64,000 bases of DNA from Devosia sp. (GCA_017794705.1 CP051235.1:683010-747009); one strand, 5' to 3'. Positions 41,256-50,969 are shown, counted from the first letter of the stretch. Notes: a model not told the origin generated them from the letters alone. Numbers and translations: made by a program.

Positions 41256-43115
41256 CTAGGGCAGGACCTCGTCGCGTGTTTCCGGCTTGCCGTCTTCCAG
41301 CGTCCGGGCGTCGCGGAAATCCTTGAGCGAGCCGTTGAGCGCCGCCTTCAGGGCCTCGTTGAGGCCGCGCGCCGATTCCACCCTCTGCATGAAGACGTAG
41401 TCGGCGCCGGCTTCGTAGATTGCCTTGCAACCCTCGAAGGTGACAGCGTTGGCGATGATCGTCGCGGTTGGATTGTTCCTGCGCACCAAAGCAACGAGCC
41501 CCTGATTGTCGACGCCGCGCATCAGGTCATCCGGCACCGTCGAAATCAGGATTTCGGCCTTGTCGATGCCGGAATGAAGCAGGGTCTCTTCGTTCGACAG
41601 ATCGCCATAGTGGACGTGTGCGCCGAGTGCGCGGATGGAGTCGTGCAGGCCAACATTGAAGTCGACCACCAATGTCTGCTTCGCAAGTTCCGGATCACGC
41701 CGGGCAATGTCGTGCAGGAGCGAAGAGGCGATGCGGTGAAAGCCCAGCAGGGCGAGACGATAGCGATGTTCTTCCTCTTCCTCGGTCTTTTCCGGCTCGC
41801 GCATGCCGACCCTTGCCAGCCATGGCGACAGCCAGCCGTGGATGGCATAGGACGCCCTGAACAGTGGAGTGGTGATCACCGCGGTAATCACGAAGGCAAA
41901 GATGATCGCGCTCGACAGCTCCTGTGAGATATGACCGAGGCTGACCCCAAGGAAGGCGATGATCAGGCCGAACTCCGAGATTTGCGACATCCGGATCGAC
42001 GTCACCGTCGCGTTTCGCTGGTCGGTTCCGGTGAAGTAAAGAATTGGCAGGAGCACGATCAGGCGCGCCGCCAGGGTCATGATTACGATGGCCAGCGCCA
42101 GTATCGGCACGGCCCAGCCATCCGGCGCCGGGATGCTCATGCCGAGGCCGACGAAGAACAGCGTGATGAAGAAATCCTTGACCATGCCGACCTTGGTGAC
42201 GATCTCGGTCGCGTAGGGGAAGCTGGCGATGGTCGCCCCGGCAATCAATGCGCCCATTCCCGGCCCCACCGAAAAATGGACATCCAGATGCTGGTGGGTG
42301 ATCAGTTCGTACAGGGCATCGAAACTGGCGCCGATGAACACAACGGCAAAGCACCAGCTGATGGCGCCGAGAACCACCAGTTCCGGCAGTTTGGCGATCC
42401 AGCGGAACAGGACCGGCACCACGAAGCGGGCGAGCAGCAGGGCGATCGCCAGCAGCAGGAAGATGCCGCCGAACGAGGCAGCGATCGGCGCCAGTTCGGG
42501 ATTGTCGAGATTGGGCTGGATCAAAAGGATGGCCGAGGCCCACAGGTCTTCAAAGATGAGCAGGCCGAGGGCGAGCCGGCCGGGCACGGTGTCGAGTTCA
42601 AACGTTTCCACGAACAGTTTGACGACCAGCAAGGTCGAGGCCGCACCGACGGCCGCGCCAACATAGAGCGCGGCGGTATTGTCGGCGATCAGCGCGCCGC
42701 CGATGCCGACCAGCGCGAAGAGCTTGGCGACGACAAAACCGAACAGGATGGTGAGCGGCATCACGGTGACGCCGGCGATGGCGATGGTTTTGCCGCTTGC
42801 CATGATCTTGGAGACGTTGAGTTCCAGGCCAATGACGAACAGCAAAAGCACGAAGCCGAGTTGCGAGATCGTCTCGATGTTGCTGGCGTCAGTCACGAGC
42901 CCGAGGGCAAGCGGTCCGGCCAGTACCCCGGCCAGAACAAACCCGGCGATCGCCGGGACCTTGATCCGGGTGAAGATCATCGCGAGGATGCCCGACAGGA
43001 AAATGCCTATCCCGAGATCCTGAATCAGCGGCCCCATTTCGCCGGCCGCTTGGGCAGGAACGGCCACCGCGGCCAAGACCGCCGCCGCGGCCAGTTTGCG
43101 CCAGACCGAAATCAC
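41256..43115 (-). CDS. Kef-type cation/proton antiporter with TrkA-N domain
   Basis: 619 residues from GTG at 43115, preceded by GGGGGC; a TTG at 43136 has no ribosome site. An N-terminal signal-like helix is followed by a monovalent cation:proton antiporter-2 domain of about 12 helices (LGFVLLLFVIGLELNVSKIM, LALGLLIFEDLWA, FFITLFFVGLGMSIPAPD). A C-terminal TrkA-N-like domain starts at RLALLGFHRIAS, whose nucleotide loop lacks the usual Gly-x-Gly-x-x-Gly. Likely K+ or Na+ efflux in exchange for protons. Confidence 0.92.
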   Translation of the reverse strand: MISVWRKLAAAAVLAAVAVPAQAAGEMGPLIQDLGIGIFLSGILAMIFTRIKVPAIAGFVLAGVLAGPLALGLVTDASNIETISQLGFVLLLFVIGLELNVSKIMASGKTIAIAGVTVMPLTILFGFVVAKLFALVGIGGALIADNTAALYVGAAVGAASTLLVVKLFVETFELDTVPGRLALGLLIFEDLWASAILLIQPNLDNPELAPIAASFGGIFLLLAIALLLARFVVPVLFRWIAKLPELVVLGAISWCFAVVFIGASFDALYELITHQHLDVHFSVGPGMGALIAGATIASFPYATEIVTKVGMVKDFFITLFFVGLGMSIPAPDGWAVPILALAIVIMTLAARLIVLLPILYFTGTDQRNATVTSIRMSQISEFGLIIAFLGVSLGHISQELSSAIIFAFVITAVITTPLFRASYAIHGWLSPWLARVGMREPEKTEEEEEHRYRLALLGFHRIASSLLHDIARRDPELAKQTLVVDFNVGLHDSIRALGAHVHYGDLSNEETLLHSGIDKAEILISTVPDDLMRGVDNQGLVALVRRNNPTATIIANAVTFEGCKAIYEAGADYVFMQRVESARGLNEALKAALNGSLKDFRDARTLEDGKPETRDEVLP

Positions 43116-43336
43116 GCCAATGCCCCCGAAATTCAAACGTTCAGCCGCGCCTCCCGGCGCAGCACCACGCTAATCGTCCCCGCCCGGCATCGAGTAGATG
43201 ACCGGGTGTTCGGCCCAAGATTGGCTGCAATGTTAAGCATTGGCAACCCCCTCCTCGCCGTGACCAGCCCAATGGCCTGGTGGCGTGCCAGATTGGCCCG
43301 AGGGGCCCGGCCTTCTGCCTGAAACAGCGAGGGGAG

Positions 43337-43427
43337 TGGCGGAGAGGAAGGGATTCGAACCCTCGAGACGCTTTTGACGCCTACTCCCTTAGCAGGGGAG
43401 CGCCTTCGACCACTCGGCCACCTCTCC
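43337..43427 (-). tRNA. tRNA-Ser(GCU)
   Basis: 91 nt including the encoded CCA. The acceptor stem GGAGAGG pairs with CCTCTCC, the T arm has GGTTCGAATCC, and the anticodon loop CTGCTAA gives GCU, decoding AGC/AGU. A long variable arm marks a class II tRNA. No integrase or duplicated 3' end was seen, so it is not evidently an attachment site. Confidence 0.96.
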
Positions 43428-43650
43428 GGGGCCGTGCATAAAGGCGTTTGACCTGCCAAGGCAAGGCTTTTTTTGGCGAATGCAGAGTTGGGTCGAGGGC
43501 GCGGCAAGCTGGCCGGGAGGCAAATGGATTCAATGCGGTGCGCCGCGTTTGCCGCACGCATACCCTCCACGTAGCGGCCAATTGCCGACTCAGCGAATAA
43601 TGATATGATGCAGCATTGTTATCCCTATCCTTCGGCGGTGAGAGGGATCC

Positions 43651-44196
43651 ATGCTGACAGTCATAATTCAAATCTACAAATTCCTTTGCGCGTCGGCCAT
43701 TCTGGCCGTGGCCCTGTTGTCTTCTGCCATGGCGCAGAACGACGAAGTGATCAGCCCGATCGTGGGCACCTGGATCACCCAGCAGTTGACCGAGGTCACC
43801 ATTGAGCCCTGCGCGGCCGGCTATTGCGGCTATATTACCAAGATCGTGGTGCCCGAAGAAATCCTCTTGCAATATGGTGCCGAGGAAATCGAGGCGCTGG
43901 GCGAAGAGAATTTCTTCGATTATCTGAACAAGGACCCTGCCCTGCGCGACCGGCCCATACTGGGGCTGGAGCTCTTGACGCTGACCCGCCAGAAGGGTCC
44001 GTCAATCTTTGAAGGCACGGTCTACAATCCGCAGGACGGGGAAACCTATGACGGGTTTGTCGAAGTTCTCGGTCCTGACAAGGTCATGCTCAACGGCTGT
44101 GTGTTCTTCAACCGAATCTGCCGGGGTGAAGAGTGGACGCGGGCGCCGTATGTGATCGCCTCGGAAGACGAGGCGGCGAACCCTGCGGCCGGCTGA
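43651..44196 (+). CDS. DUF2147-family exported protein
   Basis: 181 residues; ATG at 43651 with GAGAGGG before it. An N-terminal signal peptide (IYKFLCASAILAVALLSSA, cleaved near MAQN). The mature part shows the DUF2147 pattern: GTWITQQLTEVTIEPC, CGYITKI, LRDRPILGLELL, VYNPQDGETYDGFVEV and CVFFNRICRGEEWTR. Periplasmic protein of unknown function; family members from other bacteria resemble lipocalin-like beta barrels. Confidence 0.88.
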   Translation: MLTVIIQIYKFLCASAILAVALLSSAMAQNDEVISPIVGTWITQQLTEVTIEPCAAGYCGYITKIVVPEEILLQYGAEEIEALGEENFFDYLNKDPALRDRPILGLELLTLTRQKGPSIFEGTVYNPQDGETYDGFVEVLGPDKVMLNGCVFFNRICRGEEWTRAPYVIASEDEAANPAAG

Positions 44197-44211
44197 ACCT
44201 TATTCGCCCCC

Positions 44212-44919
44212 CTATTTGGCGCGTTGTCCGAACAGGACCGACTGGGCCTGCTTGTCTGTGGCCAGGTCCATTTTTTCGGTGTGATCCTTGCCCGCATCGA
44301 AACCGCGCTTGACGGCGGGCCGCGCCATCATGCGGTCAATCCAGGCTTTGACGTTGGGGAACTCGTTGATGTCCATCTTCTGGCGTTCCCAGCCGCGGGC
44401 CCAGCCAATGCAGGCCATGTCAGCGATGGAATAATCGCCGCAGATATACTCATTGCCATCCAACTGCTTGTTGAGCACGCCGTAGAGCCGGTGAGTCTCG
44501 TTGATGTAGCGGTCCATGGCGTAGGGGATTTTTTCCGGCGCGTAGGTGACGAAATGGTGGTTCTGGCCGAGCATGGGGCCAAAGCCACCCATCTGCCACA
44601 TCAGCCACTCGTTCACTTTGGCCTTGCGGCGCGGGTCGGCGGGGTAGAACTCGCCGAACTTTTCGCCGAGGTATTGCAGGATAGCGCCGGACTCGAACAC
44701 CGAAATCGGCTCGCCACCCGGCCCTTCCGGGTCAACGATCGCGGGGATGCGGTTGTTGGGTGAAATGGCCAGAAACTCGGGCTTGAACTGGTCGCCCTTG
44801 CCGATATTGACCATGTGGACATTGTAGGGAATGCCCAGTTCCTCGAGCATGATCGAGATTTTGTAGCCGTTCGGAGTGGTCCAGAAATAGAGGTCAATCG
44901 GCTGGGTCTGGGTGGCCAT
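44212..44919 (-). CDS. Glutathione S-transferase-like disulfide-bond oxidoreductase (YfcG/Nu-class type)
   Basis: 235 residues. The N-terminal thioredoxin-like domain starts with TTPNGYKISIMLEELGIPYN; the Thr-x-Asn motif (TPN) replaces the active-site Cys or Ser as in YfcG. PAIVDPEG and ESGAILQYLG bind glutathione, and the helical domain follows. Likely uses glutathione or its disulfide to reduce disulfides or peroxides. It is downstream of a paralogue on the same strand and convergent with the DUF2147 gene 15 bp away. Confidence 0.92.
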   Translation of the reverse strand: MATQTQPIDLYFWTTPNGYKISIMLEELGIPYNVHMVNIGKGDQFKPEFLAISPNNRIPAIVDPEGPGGEPISVFESGAILQYLGEKFGEFYPADPRRKAKVNEWLMWQMGGFGPMLGQNHHFVTYAPEKIPYAMDRYINETHRLYGVLNKQLDGNEYICGDYSIADMACIGWARGWERQKMDINEFPNVKAWIDRMMARPAVKRGFDAGKDHTEKMDLATDKQAQSVLFGQRAK

Positions 44920-44961
44920 TTCAACTTCCTCAAATCAGGTTTTTGGAAAAGGACGTCGGGG

Positions 44962-45600
44962 TCAGAGCTTGACCGCGTCTATGCCGGCCTGTGTGCCCGG
45001 GCGGTCGTGCATGCGCTTGTTCCAGGCGGCGAAGTTCGGGTGGTCTTCGAGTTTGACACCATAGGTTTCGTAAGCATCCGACCATGCAAGTGTGGCGAAA
45101 TCGGCGACCGAGACCTCGCCTGCGATATAGTCGCGTCCTTCAAGCCGGCGATCGAGTACACCGAACAGGCGCTGCGCCTCATTGCGGTAGCGTTCGATGC
45201 CGTAAGGCACCTGCTCCTTGGCGAACCTGATGAAATGATTGGCCTGGCCAAGCATGGGGCCGAACCCGGCCATCTGCCAGAACAGCCATTCGTCAACCTC
45301 GACCTGTTTGCGCGGATCGGAGGGGTAGAACCTGTCGAACTTCTGGCCGAGATATTTCAGGATCGCGCCGGATTCGAAAATGGAAATGGGTTCGCCTCCC
45401 GGACCTTCGGGATCAACGATGGCGGGGATCTTGTTGTTCGGGGATATCTTGAGGAATTCGGGCTTGAATTGGTCGTCCTTGCCGATGTGCACCAGGTGAT
45501 GTTCGTAAGGAACGCCCAGTTCCTCCAGCATGACGGTGATCTTCTTGCCGTTTGGCGTTGGGAATGAATAGAGCTGGATGGGCTGGGTCTGGGTCGTCAT
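44962..45600 (-). CDS. Glutathione S-transferase-like protein, tandem paralogue
   Basis: 212 residues from ATG at 45600, preceded by AGGAT; a TTG one codon upstream is ignored. It is close to the next gene along its length: FPTPNGKKITVMLEELGVPYE, PAIVDPEG, ESGAILKYLG and WQMAGFGPMLGQANHF. The C-terminus is 20 residues shorter than in its neighbour. The two genes are 42 bp apart and form a tandem duplication, probably one transcript. Confidence 0.92.
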   Translation of the reverse strand: MTTQTQPIQLYSFPTPNGKKITVMLEELGVPYEHHLVHIGKDDQFKPEFLKISPNNKIPAIVDPEGPGGEPISIFESGAILKYLGQKFDRFYPSDPRKQVEVDEWLFWQMAGFGPMLGQANHFIRFAKEQVPYGIERYRNEAQRLFGVLDRRLEGRDYIAGEVSVADFATLAWSDAYETYGVKLEDHPNFAAWNKRMHDRPGTQAGIDAVKL

Positions 45601-45623
45601 CAAAATATCCTGAGGTTTGAATA

Positions 45624-45653
45624 AGGCGGGAACCGAACGTGGGGTCCCCGCCT
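45624..45653 (-). terminator. Hairpin after glyoxalase-related gene
   Basis: AGGCGGGAACC and GGTCCCCGCCT pair with one mismatch around a short loop, 54 bp past the gene's stop on the minus strand. Only TTATTC follows, so it is a weak terminator. Confidence 0.5.
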
Positions 45654-45706
45654 ATTATCGTCAAGTACCGATGGAGGGCAACACAGCTTTGTGTGATGTG
45701 CCCGCA

Positions 45707-46165
45707 CTACCGCCTTGTCTTCACGTGCGGCAGATCGAGCTGCATGTGCGGTTCGCCATCACTGGTGTGTTCCGGCGACCGGCCATAGGCATCCACCGTG
45801 GCGCTGACGCGTTTTCTAAAGGCGGAAAAACTGTCGAACGTCACCACGTCGACCGGCTGGTCGAACTGAATGGTGATGCGCGTGTATTTTCCGCCGGGCA
45901 GCATACGAACGCCCAGAATGGACCCGGAAAAGGCCTGCTTGAGATATCTACCGGAAACGCGCTGGCCGACCTGTACAGGGGTGGGCGGCGGCGACTTGAG
46001 CGTGCCGACAACCGAGTTCCAGTCACGATAGCCGTGGCTCTTCGCGGTGGCTTCCAGCGCCCGGGCGAGCGACATGGAGTGTCCCATCCCGGCCTGCTCT
46101 TCGCGCAGTGCGCGGGCCTCGGCCTTGAGGGTTTCGGGGGTCATGGGTTCAAGAGAAAAGGGCAT
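45707..46165 (-). CDS. Glyoxalase-related (Glyoxalase_8-type N-terminal) small protein
   Basis: 152 residues from ATG at 46165, preceded by GTGAGGATC; the longer frame upstream has no ribosome site and unlike composition. The N-terminal helix pattern TLKAEARALREEQAGMGHSM, with ALEATAKSHGYRDWNSV after it, matches the helical domain found before some glyoxalases. The second half (VGQRVSGRYLKQAFSGSIL, YTRITIQFDQPVDVVTFDSF) is beta-rich and unassigned. Function unknown. Confidence 0.82.
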   Translation of the reverse strand: MPFSLEPMTPETLKAEARALREEQAGMGHSMSLARALEATAKSHGYRDWNSVVGTLKSPPPTPVQVGQRVSGRYLKQAFSGSILGVRMLPGGKYTRITIQFDQPVDVVTFDSFSAFRKRVSATVDAYGRSPEHTSDGEPHMQLDLPHVKTRR

Positions 46166-46484
46166 GGTGATCCTCACGTTGCGTTTCAGCGACGGGAAAT
46201 GCTCATGGGCGCCTGCATTGCCACGACCCGCCTTTGAAAAAGTGAGATCATGCGAAAGGGTCATCCAGACTCGGATGGAAGGCTTCACCAGACGGGTTAC
46301 CCCGCGCAGGACGGCCGGTGCCTTCAACCGTTGCATTTGCGATAGCGGGCAAATGGGGAGCGGTCAATCGTTTGGCAACCTCGGCATCTTGCATTGCCGG
46401 TGTGAATGGATTGCATGATGGCAAACTGTTGGACCGCTCCGGGCAAATTGTGCAGGTTGGCCTACCTGTTGAGTGGGACCTGAA

Positions 46485-47249
46485 ATGGAAGTCATCTTAT
46501 TGTTCGGGGCCGGGCTGATTGCCGGGGCGATCAATTCGCTGGCCGGCGGAGGCTCCTTCATCGCCTTTCCGGCTCTGCTGCTGGCCGGGGTGCCGCCGGT
46601 GCTGGCCAATGCGACCAACACGTTTGCCGCCCTGCCCGGCTATGTCACCGGCGCCATCGGCTACTGGAGCGACCTTAAGGCGCACAAGGGGGCGCTTCTA
46701 CGCTACGGCGTGGCGGCGCTGATTGGCGGGCTGCTGGGCGCGGAACTGCTTTTGCATCTCGACGATGAAGTGTTCTCGGCGGCAGTGCCGTGGCTGATCC
46801 TGATTGCGGTGGCCCTTTTTGCCTTCGGGCAACAGATCAACCAGTGGGCGGCGGCGCGCACCGCGTCCATGTCCGGCGCGGCTAGGCTGGGCGCGATCCT
46901 TTTGTGGCTGTTGCTGGTGGCGATCTGCATTTACGGCGGATTCTTCAATGCGGGACTGGGTATCGTGCTGCTCGCCTTTTTCGCGCTGGCGGGGCTGACC
47001 GACATTCATGCGATGAACGGGCTGAAACTGGCGGTATCCTCCGTGGTTGCGGCCATCGCAGTGGTGCGGTTCGCCCTCGGTGGTGCGATCGCCTGGTACG
47101 AAGGCTCGCTTGTGTTTGCCGGGACGCTGATCGGCGGTTATCTGGCGGCCCGGATTGCCCATGCCGTGCCGCGTCAGGCATTGCGCATGGCAATCATAGT
47201 GTACGGCGTGGTGCTGACAGCGGTGTTTTTCTGGCGGGCCTACGCATAG
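46485..47249 (+). CDS. TauE/SafE-family sulfite/organosulfonate exporter-like permease
   Basis: 254 residues from ATG at 46485; a GTG at 46473 is an alternative start. About eight membrane helices with the TauE/SafE repeats: GAINSLAGGGSFIAFPALL with GVPPVLANATNTFA, and in the second half GFFNAGLGIVLLAFFALAGL with DIHAMNGLKL. Family members export sulfite, sulfoacetate or other anions; substrate cannot be assigned. Confidence 0.9.
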   Translation: MEVILLFGAGLIAGAINSLAGGGSFIAFPALLLAGVPPVLANATNTFAALPGYVTGAIGYWSDLKAHKGALLRYGVAALIGGLLGAELLLHLDDEVFSAAVPWLILIAVALFAFGQQINQWAAARTASMSGAARLGAILLWLLLVAICIYGGFFNAGLGIVLLAFFALAGLTDIHAMNGLKLAVSSVVAAIAVVRFALGGAIAWYEGSLVFAGTLIGGYLAARIAHAVPRQALRMAIIVYGVVLTAVFFWRAYA

Positions 47250-47658
47250 ACTTATCCCCGCCCTCAAGACTCCCAGCATAATGGCGACAAGGTTTCGCAA
47301 AGGCGGAAGTGCACGAAGCTTCGCGGAGCCAGACCGGAGAACTGCGGGGGTCGCCCCAAGGTTGGCCGGACGGGTTGTTGTGTCCTGAACATCGGGCACA
47401 CTTCGATCCGGACCGTTGAACATCTTTGATCGGATGTTGGCGTGGATGGTGCGCGGCAAACTGAGACAGACACCGGGTCACGATCAATCCGCAGACGGTT
47501 CGGGATTGGAGATGCACTTCGTCCAGTCCGAAATCCCGGAAACGCGGGGCGAGGTTTGCCTCTGTTGTTTTGAAATTTCACTCGAGGCGAGTTTCGCCCC
47601 GCGTCGCTGACTTACAACCGCAAAACCGCAGGTGATGCCGTGCGGCGCTTTGCGCTGC
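47250..47658. other. Intergenic region without a supportable gene
   Basis: 409 bp between convergent genes (TauE-like ending 47249, molybdopterin protein ending 47659). Short open frames exist on both strands but have no ribosome sites, no family features and atypical composition. No strong terminator was found. Possibly the remains of a decayed gene, but nothing recognisable. Confidence 0.35.
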
Positions 47659-49749
47659 CTAGATTTTCCGGACCCACACCGCCGCATCATGGAAGGCGGC
47701 GCCGCCGAAGGGGGGGATGGGGTCGGCGCCGATGAGGGTGTTGATGCCGTGTCCGCCTTCGTGGTCGCGGTTCTTGTGCAGGCCTTCGGCGATCAAGGTG
47801 CCGCGCTGCATGCCGTCGAAAAGCCGTGCGATCAGAATCACCTGGCCGCGTTTGTTGCCGATCTGAATCCGGTCACCGGCGGCGATACCGAGGTCGGCAG
47901 CATCGCCGGGATGCAGCAGAAGCGACGGCCCGCCCTCGCGCTGGCGGCTGCCGGGCGTCTCGTTGAACGTGGAGTTCAAAAAGCCGCGCGCCGGGCTGGT
48001 GGCGAGGCGGAACGGATGGTCAGCGTCGGACTTCTCGCTGACGTCGAAATGGTCGGGGAAGCGCGGCATAATGGCGGGGTCGCAGACCCAGGTATCGCCG
48101 GTCTTGAGGCGGGTCGCCTCCCAGTCAGGCTGGAACCGGAATTTTCTGTCGGGCCAGCCGAAACCGGTGGCGTAGCGCGATTTTTCGTCGGGCAGCGCCC
48201 GCTCGACATAGCCGGTCTTTTCCACCTCTTCGAGAGCCGGATAGTTCGAGCGGCGGAAGGTTTCGGCGATCAGCTCACGGGGGTCACGAAAGAAATCCGG
48301 GTCGGTGATGCCCAACCGCTTGGCCAACTCATTGTGGACGAAATTGTTGGACCGCGTTTCGCCGGGCGCCTCGACCAGCTTCGGGCCGAGCAGCACGCGG
48401 GTGTGACCGCCGCGGGTATAGTAATCGTCATGCTCGAGGAACATGGTCGCCGGCAGGACGATGTCCGCCAGTTCCGCCGTTTCCGTCATGAATTGCTCAT
48501 GGACGACGGTGAACAGATCCTCGCGCAGGAACCCCTGATGCACATTGCTCTGGTCGGGAGCGACGCAGGCGGGATTGGTGTTCTGGATCAGCATGGCCTT
48601 GACCGGCGGGCCGTCCTTCAGCGCCTTCCGGTCACCTGTCAGAATCGGGCCGATTGCGGACATGTCGAGTTCGCGGATGCCGGATTGCTTGCGGTTCGCG
48701 CCGGTGATGGCGGATTTGTCGAGTTGCCAGGTGCCGCTGTTGGAATGAAAAGCGCCGCCGCCGCGGTGCCGCCAGGCGCCCGTCATCGCCGGAATGCAGA
48801 GCGCGGCATGCATGCCGGTGGCGCCGGAGCGCTGTCGGGTGAATCCGTAGCCGAGGCGGAAATAGGTGCGCGGGGTGCTGCCAACGAGATGGGCGAAGGC
48901 CTCGATTTCCGCAACCGTCAGGCCGGTGATCGGGGCGGCCCATTCCGGTGAACGGGACTGGAGGTGCAGTTCCAGTTCGGGGCCGAAATCCGTGTATTTT
49001 TCCATGTAGGCGCGGTCGGCGAGCCCATCGCGCAGCAGCACGTGCATAACGGCGGTGGCGAAGGCACCATCGGAACCAGGACTGAGGAGAACGCCGACAT
49101 CGGCCTGTTCCATGGTCGCCGAGCGGTAAATGTCGACCGCCACGATCCTGGCGCCGCGCTGCTTGCGGGCCTTGATGGCGTGGGTCATCACATTGACCTG
49201 GGTGTGCACGGCATTGGTGCCCCAGATCACCACGCAGTCGGCCTCGGCCATCTGCTCGGGATTGACGCCGGAGAGCATGCCCGTCCCGGCGATATAGCCG
49301 GCCCAGGCCGGGGTGGTGCAGATCGTGTCGTACTGGCCGGAATAGCCCTTGTAGTGGCGCAACCGGTTGATGCCGTCGCGCTGCACATGGCCCATGGTGC
49401 CGGCATAGAAATAGGGCCAGACGCTCTGGGCGCCGTATCCAGCCTCCGCGGCGAGGAATTTTTCGGCGATCTCGTCGAGCGCATCCTCCCAGGAAATGCG
49501 GGTCCAGTTCCCCTCACCTTTCGGGCCGGTGCGGCGCATCGGGTGCAGCAGACGTTCGGGATGATGGATGCGCTCGGAGTAGCGGGCGACCTTGGCGCAG
49601 ATGACGCCATCGGTATAGGGATCGTCCCTCGCACCGCGGACCCGGCCGATGGTGCGATCGTCGATCAGATCCACGTCCAGCGCGCAGGTCGACGGGCAGT
49701 CGTGCGGGCAGACCGAGCGGGCGGTGCGGATGGGCTTGGACTGGTTCAT
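47659..49749 (-). CDS. Molybdopterin-dependent oxidoreductase (formate dehydrogenase/BisC-like)
   Basis: 696 residues from ATG at 49749. An N-terminal 4Fe-4S site has C14, C18, C22 and C51 (CPHDCPSTC, GVICAK). Molybdopterin-binding stretches follow: CVVIWGTNAVHTQVN, GARIVAVDIYRSATMEQAD, LLSPGSDGAFATAVMHVLL and the C-terminal LHPGDAADLGIAAGDRIQI (molydop-binding domain). There is no Tat signal, so the enzyme is probably cytoplasmic. The substrate is not evident; no dedicated electron-transfer partner gene adjoins. Confidence 0.92.
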   Translation of the reverse strand: MNQSKPIRTARSVCPHDCPSTCALDVDLIDDRTIGRVRGARDDPYTDGVICAKVARYSERIHHPERLLHPMRRTGPKGEGNWTRISWEDALDEIAEKFLAAEAGYGAQSVWPYFYAGTMGHVQRDGINRLRHYKGYSGQYDTICTTPAWAGYIAGTGMLSGVNPEQMAEADCVVIWGTNAVHTQVNVMTHAIKARKQRGARIVAVDIYRSATMEQADVGVLLSPGSDGAFATAVMHVLLRDGLADRAYMEKYTDFGPELELHLQSRSPEWAAPITGLTVAEIEAFAHLVGSTPRTYFRLGYGFTRQRSGATGMHAALCIPAMTGAWRHRGGGAFHSNSGTWQLDKSAITGANRKQSGIRELDMSAIGPILTGDRKALKDGPPVKAMLIQNTNPACVAPDQSNVHQGFLREDLFTVVHEQFMTETAELADIVLPATMFLEHDDYYTRGGHTRVLLGPKLVEAPGETRSNNFVHNELAKRLGITDPDFFRDPRELIAETFRRSNYPALEEVEKTGYVERALPDEKSRYATGFGWPDRKFRFQPDWEATRLKTGDTWVCDPAIMPRFPDHFDVSEKSDADHPFRLATSPARGFLNSTFNETPGSRQREGGPSLLLHPGDAADLGIAAGDRIQIGNKRGQVILIARLFDGMQRGTLIAEGLHKNRDHEGGHGINTLIGADPIPPFGGAAFHDAAVWVRKI

Positions 49750-49796
49750 GTGGGAACCGTTAGAACAGGCCAACGGTTCCCGCAAGGACAGTCGCG

Positions 49797-49939
49797 TCAG
49801 TTGGTCTCGACGCTGACGCCGTTTTCGCCGACGCTGATTTCAAGCCGGTTGGTCTGCTGGTCCTGGTAGTACATGTACCCACCACGGCCAGAGCCACGAC
49901 GAGTATGGCGATGATGATGATCATCATGTTGCGGCTCAT
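49797..49939 (-). pseudogene. Frameshifted small single-helix membrane protein
   Basis: ATG at 49939 has GGAGG in front and encodes MSRNMMIIIIAILVVALAVV, a membrane helix. A second frame then gives GGYMYYQDQQTNRLEISVG and ends ETN-stop at 49797-49799. Joining them needs one base inserted near 49877-49882. The two halves match the layout of a common short rhizobial protein (helix, then YYQ..., then an acidic tail). A real deletion or a sequencing error are both possible. Confidence 0.65.
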
Positions 49940-50042
49940 TTGATCCTCCATGACCGGACGCCGGACGGATTTATCCTCATGCCGGCGCGATGCGTCACAA
50001 TAGAGCATTTGCTGGCGGAGCGGCGGGATATTTTCCGGTTTT

Positions 50043-50969
50043 TCAGAGGTTAAGCATGGGGCTGGTCAACGTGATGATGTCGTACCAGTCCTGAATGTCC
50101 ATATCAGTGTTGACCGCCTTGATGGCGCCGGCAACGCGTTCGCGCTTGCCCGAGCCGACGATCGGCACGCCGCCGACTGGATGGCGGACAACGAAGCTCA
50201 TGGCAGCTTCGGCCGGCCCGTCGAGGTCATAGGTGCGGGCGATTTCGGCCAGCTTTTCGCGGATGGTGGTGACATGCTCCTCCTCGCTGGTCAGCAGGCG
50301 GCCGCCGCCGACCGGAGACCAGATCATCGGGCGATGGCCCTCCATGAGCGCAGTATCGAAAGTACCGTTGGAGATCGGGTCGAGGAACAGGGGCGAGAAT
50401 TCCACCTGGTTGGTGGTGATCGGTGCCTTCAATTTCGATTTCAGAAGCGCAATGCGCGACGGCGAGAAGTTGGAGACGCCGACATGCCTGACCTTGCCCT
50501 CGGCGACGATCTTGTCGAGAGCCCCGGCGGTTTCCTCAGGGATCATCAAATAGTCGGGGCGATGCAGCAGGATCAGGTCGATCTGGTCGATGCCGAGCTT
50601 TTCAAGCGAACGGTCCGTCGAGCGGGCGATTTCCTTTGCGGAAAAGTCGAAGTGGCGGACACGGTTGACCTCGCGGTGCGGGGAAATGCGCTGAATGCCA
50701 AGCTTGGTCACGATCTCGAACTTGTCGCGGCCGACTTCGGCAATCGCCTTGCCCAAAAATTCCTCCACCGTATAGGGGTGCGGGATGCCGTAGGCAGGGG
50801 CGGTATCGAGGGTGGTGACGCCGTGATCGAGCAGGAAGCGCAGGTGATCGGCCAGTTCACTGACCGAAGAAAATTGCTCTTCGCAACGCATCGAGCCCCA
50901 GATGACGGAAGAAAATTCGGGGCCGGATTCGTGCATTTTGACACGCGTGGCGGTGCTCAGGTCGGTCAT
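50043..50969 (-). CDS. Aldo/keto reductase
   Basis: 308 residues; ATG at 50969 with GAGAGGA upstream. TIM-barrel AKR with the catalytic Asp and Tyr in TLDTAPAYG, Lys in EIVTKLG and His in LLHRPD; the NADP(H) site is VPIVGSGKRERV. Closest in style to the YdhF-like group. Reduces carbonyls with NADPH; substrate unknown. It lies 98 bp downstream of the MFS gene on the same strand. Confidence 0.93.
   Translation of the reverse strand: MTDLSTATRVKMHESGPEFSSVIWGSMRCEEQFSSVSELADHLRFLLDHGVTTLDTAPAYGIPHPYTVEEFLGKAIAEVGRDKFEIVTKLGIQRISPHREVNRVRHFDFSAKEIARSTDRSLEKLGIDQIDLILLHRPDYLMIPEETAGALDKIVAEGKVRHVGVSNFSPSRIALLKSKLKAPITTNQVEFSPLFLDPISNGTFDTALMEGHRPMIWSPVGGGRLLTSEEEHVTTIREKLAEIARTYDLDGPAEAAMSFVVRHPVGGVPIVGSGKRERVAGAIKAVNTDMDIQDWYDIITLTSPMLNL

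Noticed and set aside
41931..43322. 463-codon plus-strand frame opposite the Kef-type antiporter, rich in Asp, Glu, Gln and Arg
   Set aside because: Typical mirror of a hydrophobic membrane protein; no start signals.
43337..43427. tRNA-Ser as an integration (att) site
   Set aside because: No integrase, no repeated tRNA 3' end and no composition shift were seen nearby.
47264..47610. Short open frames on both strands in the 47250-47658 gap
   Set aside because: No ribosome sites, weak starts, no recognisable family; not annotated as genes.
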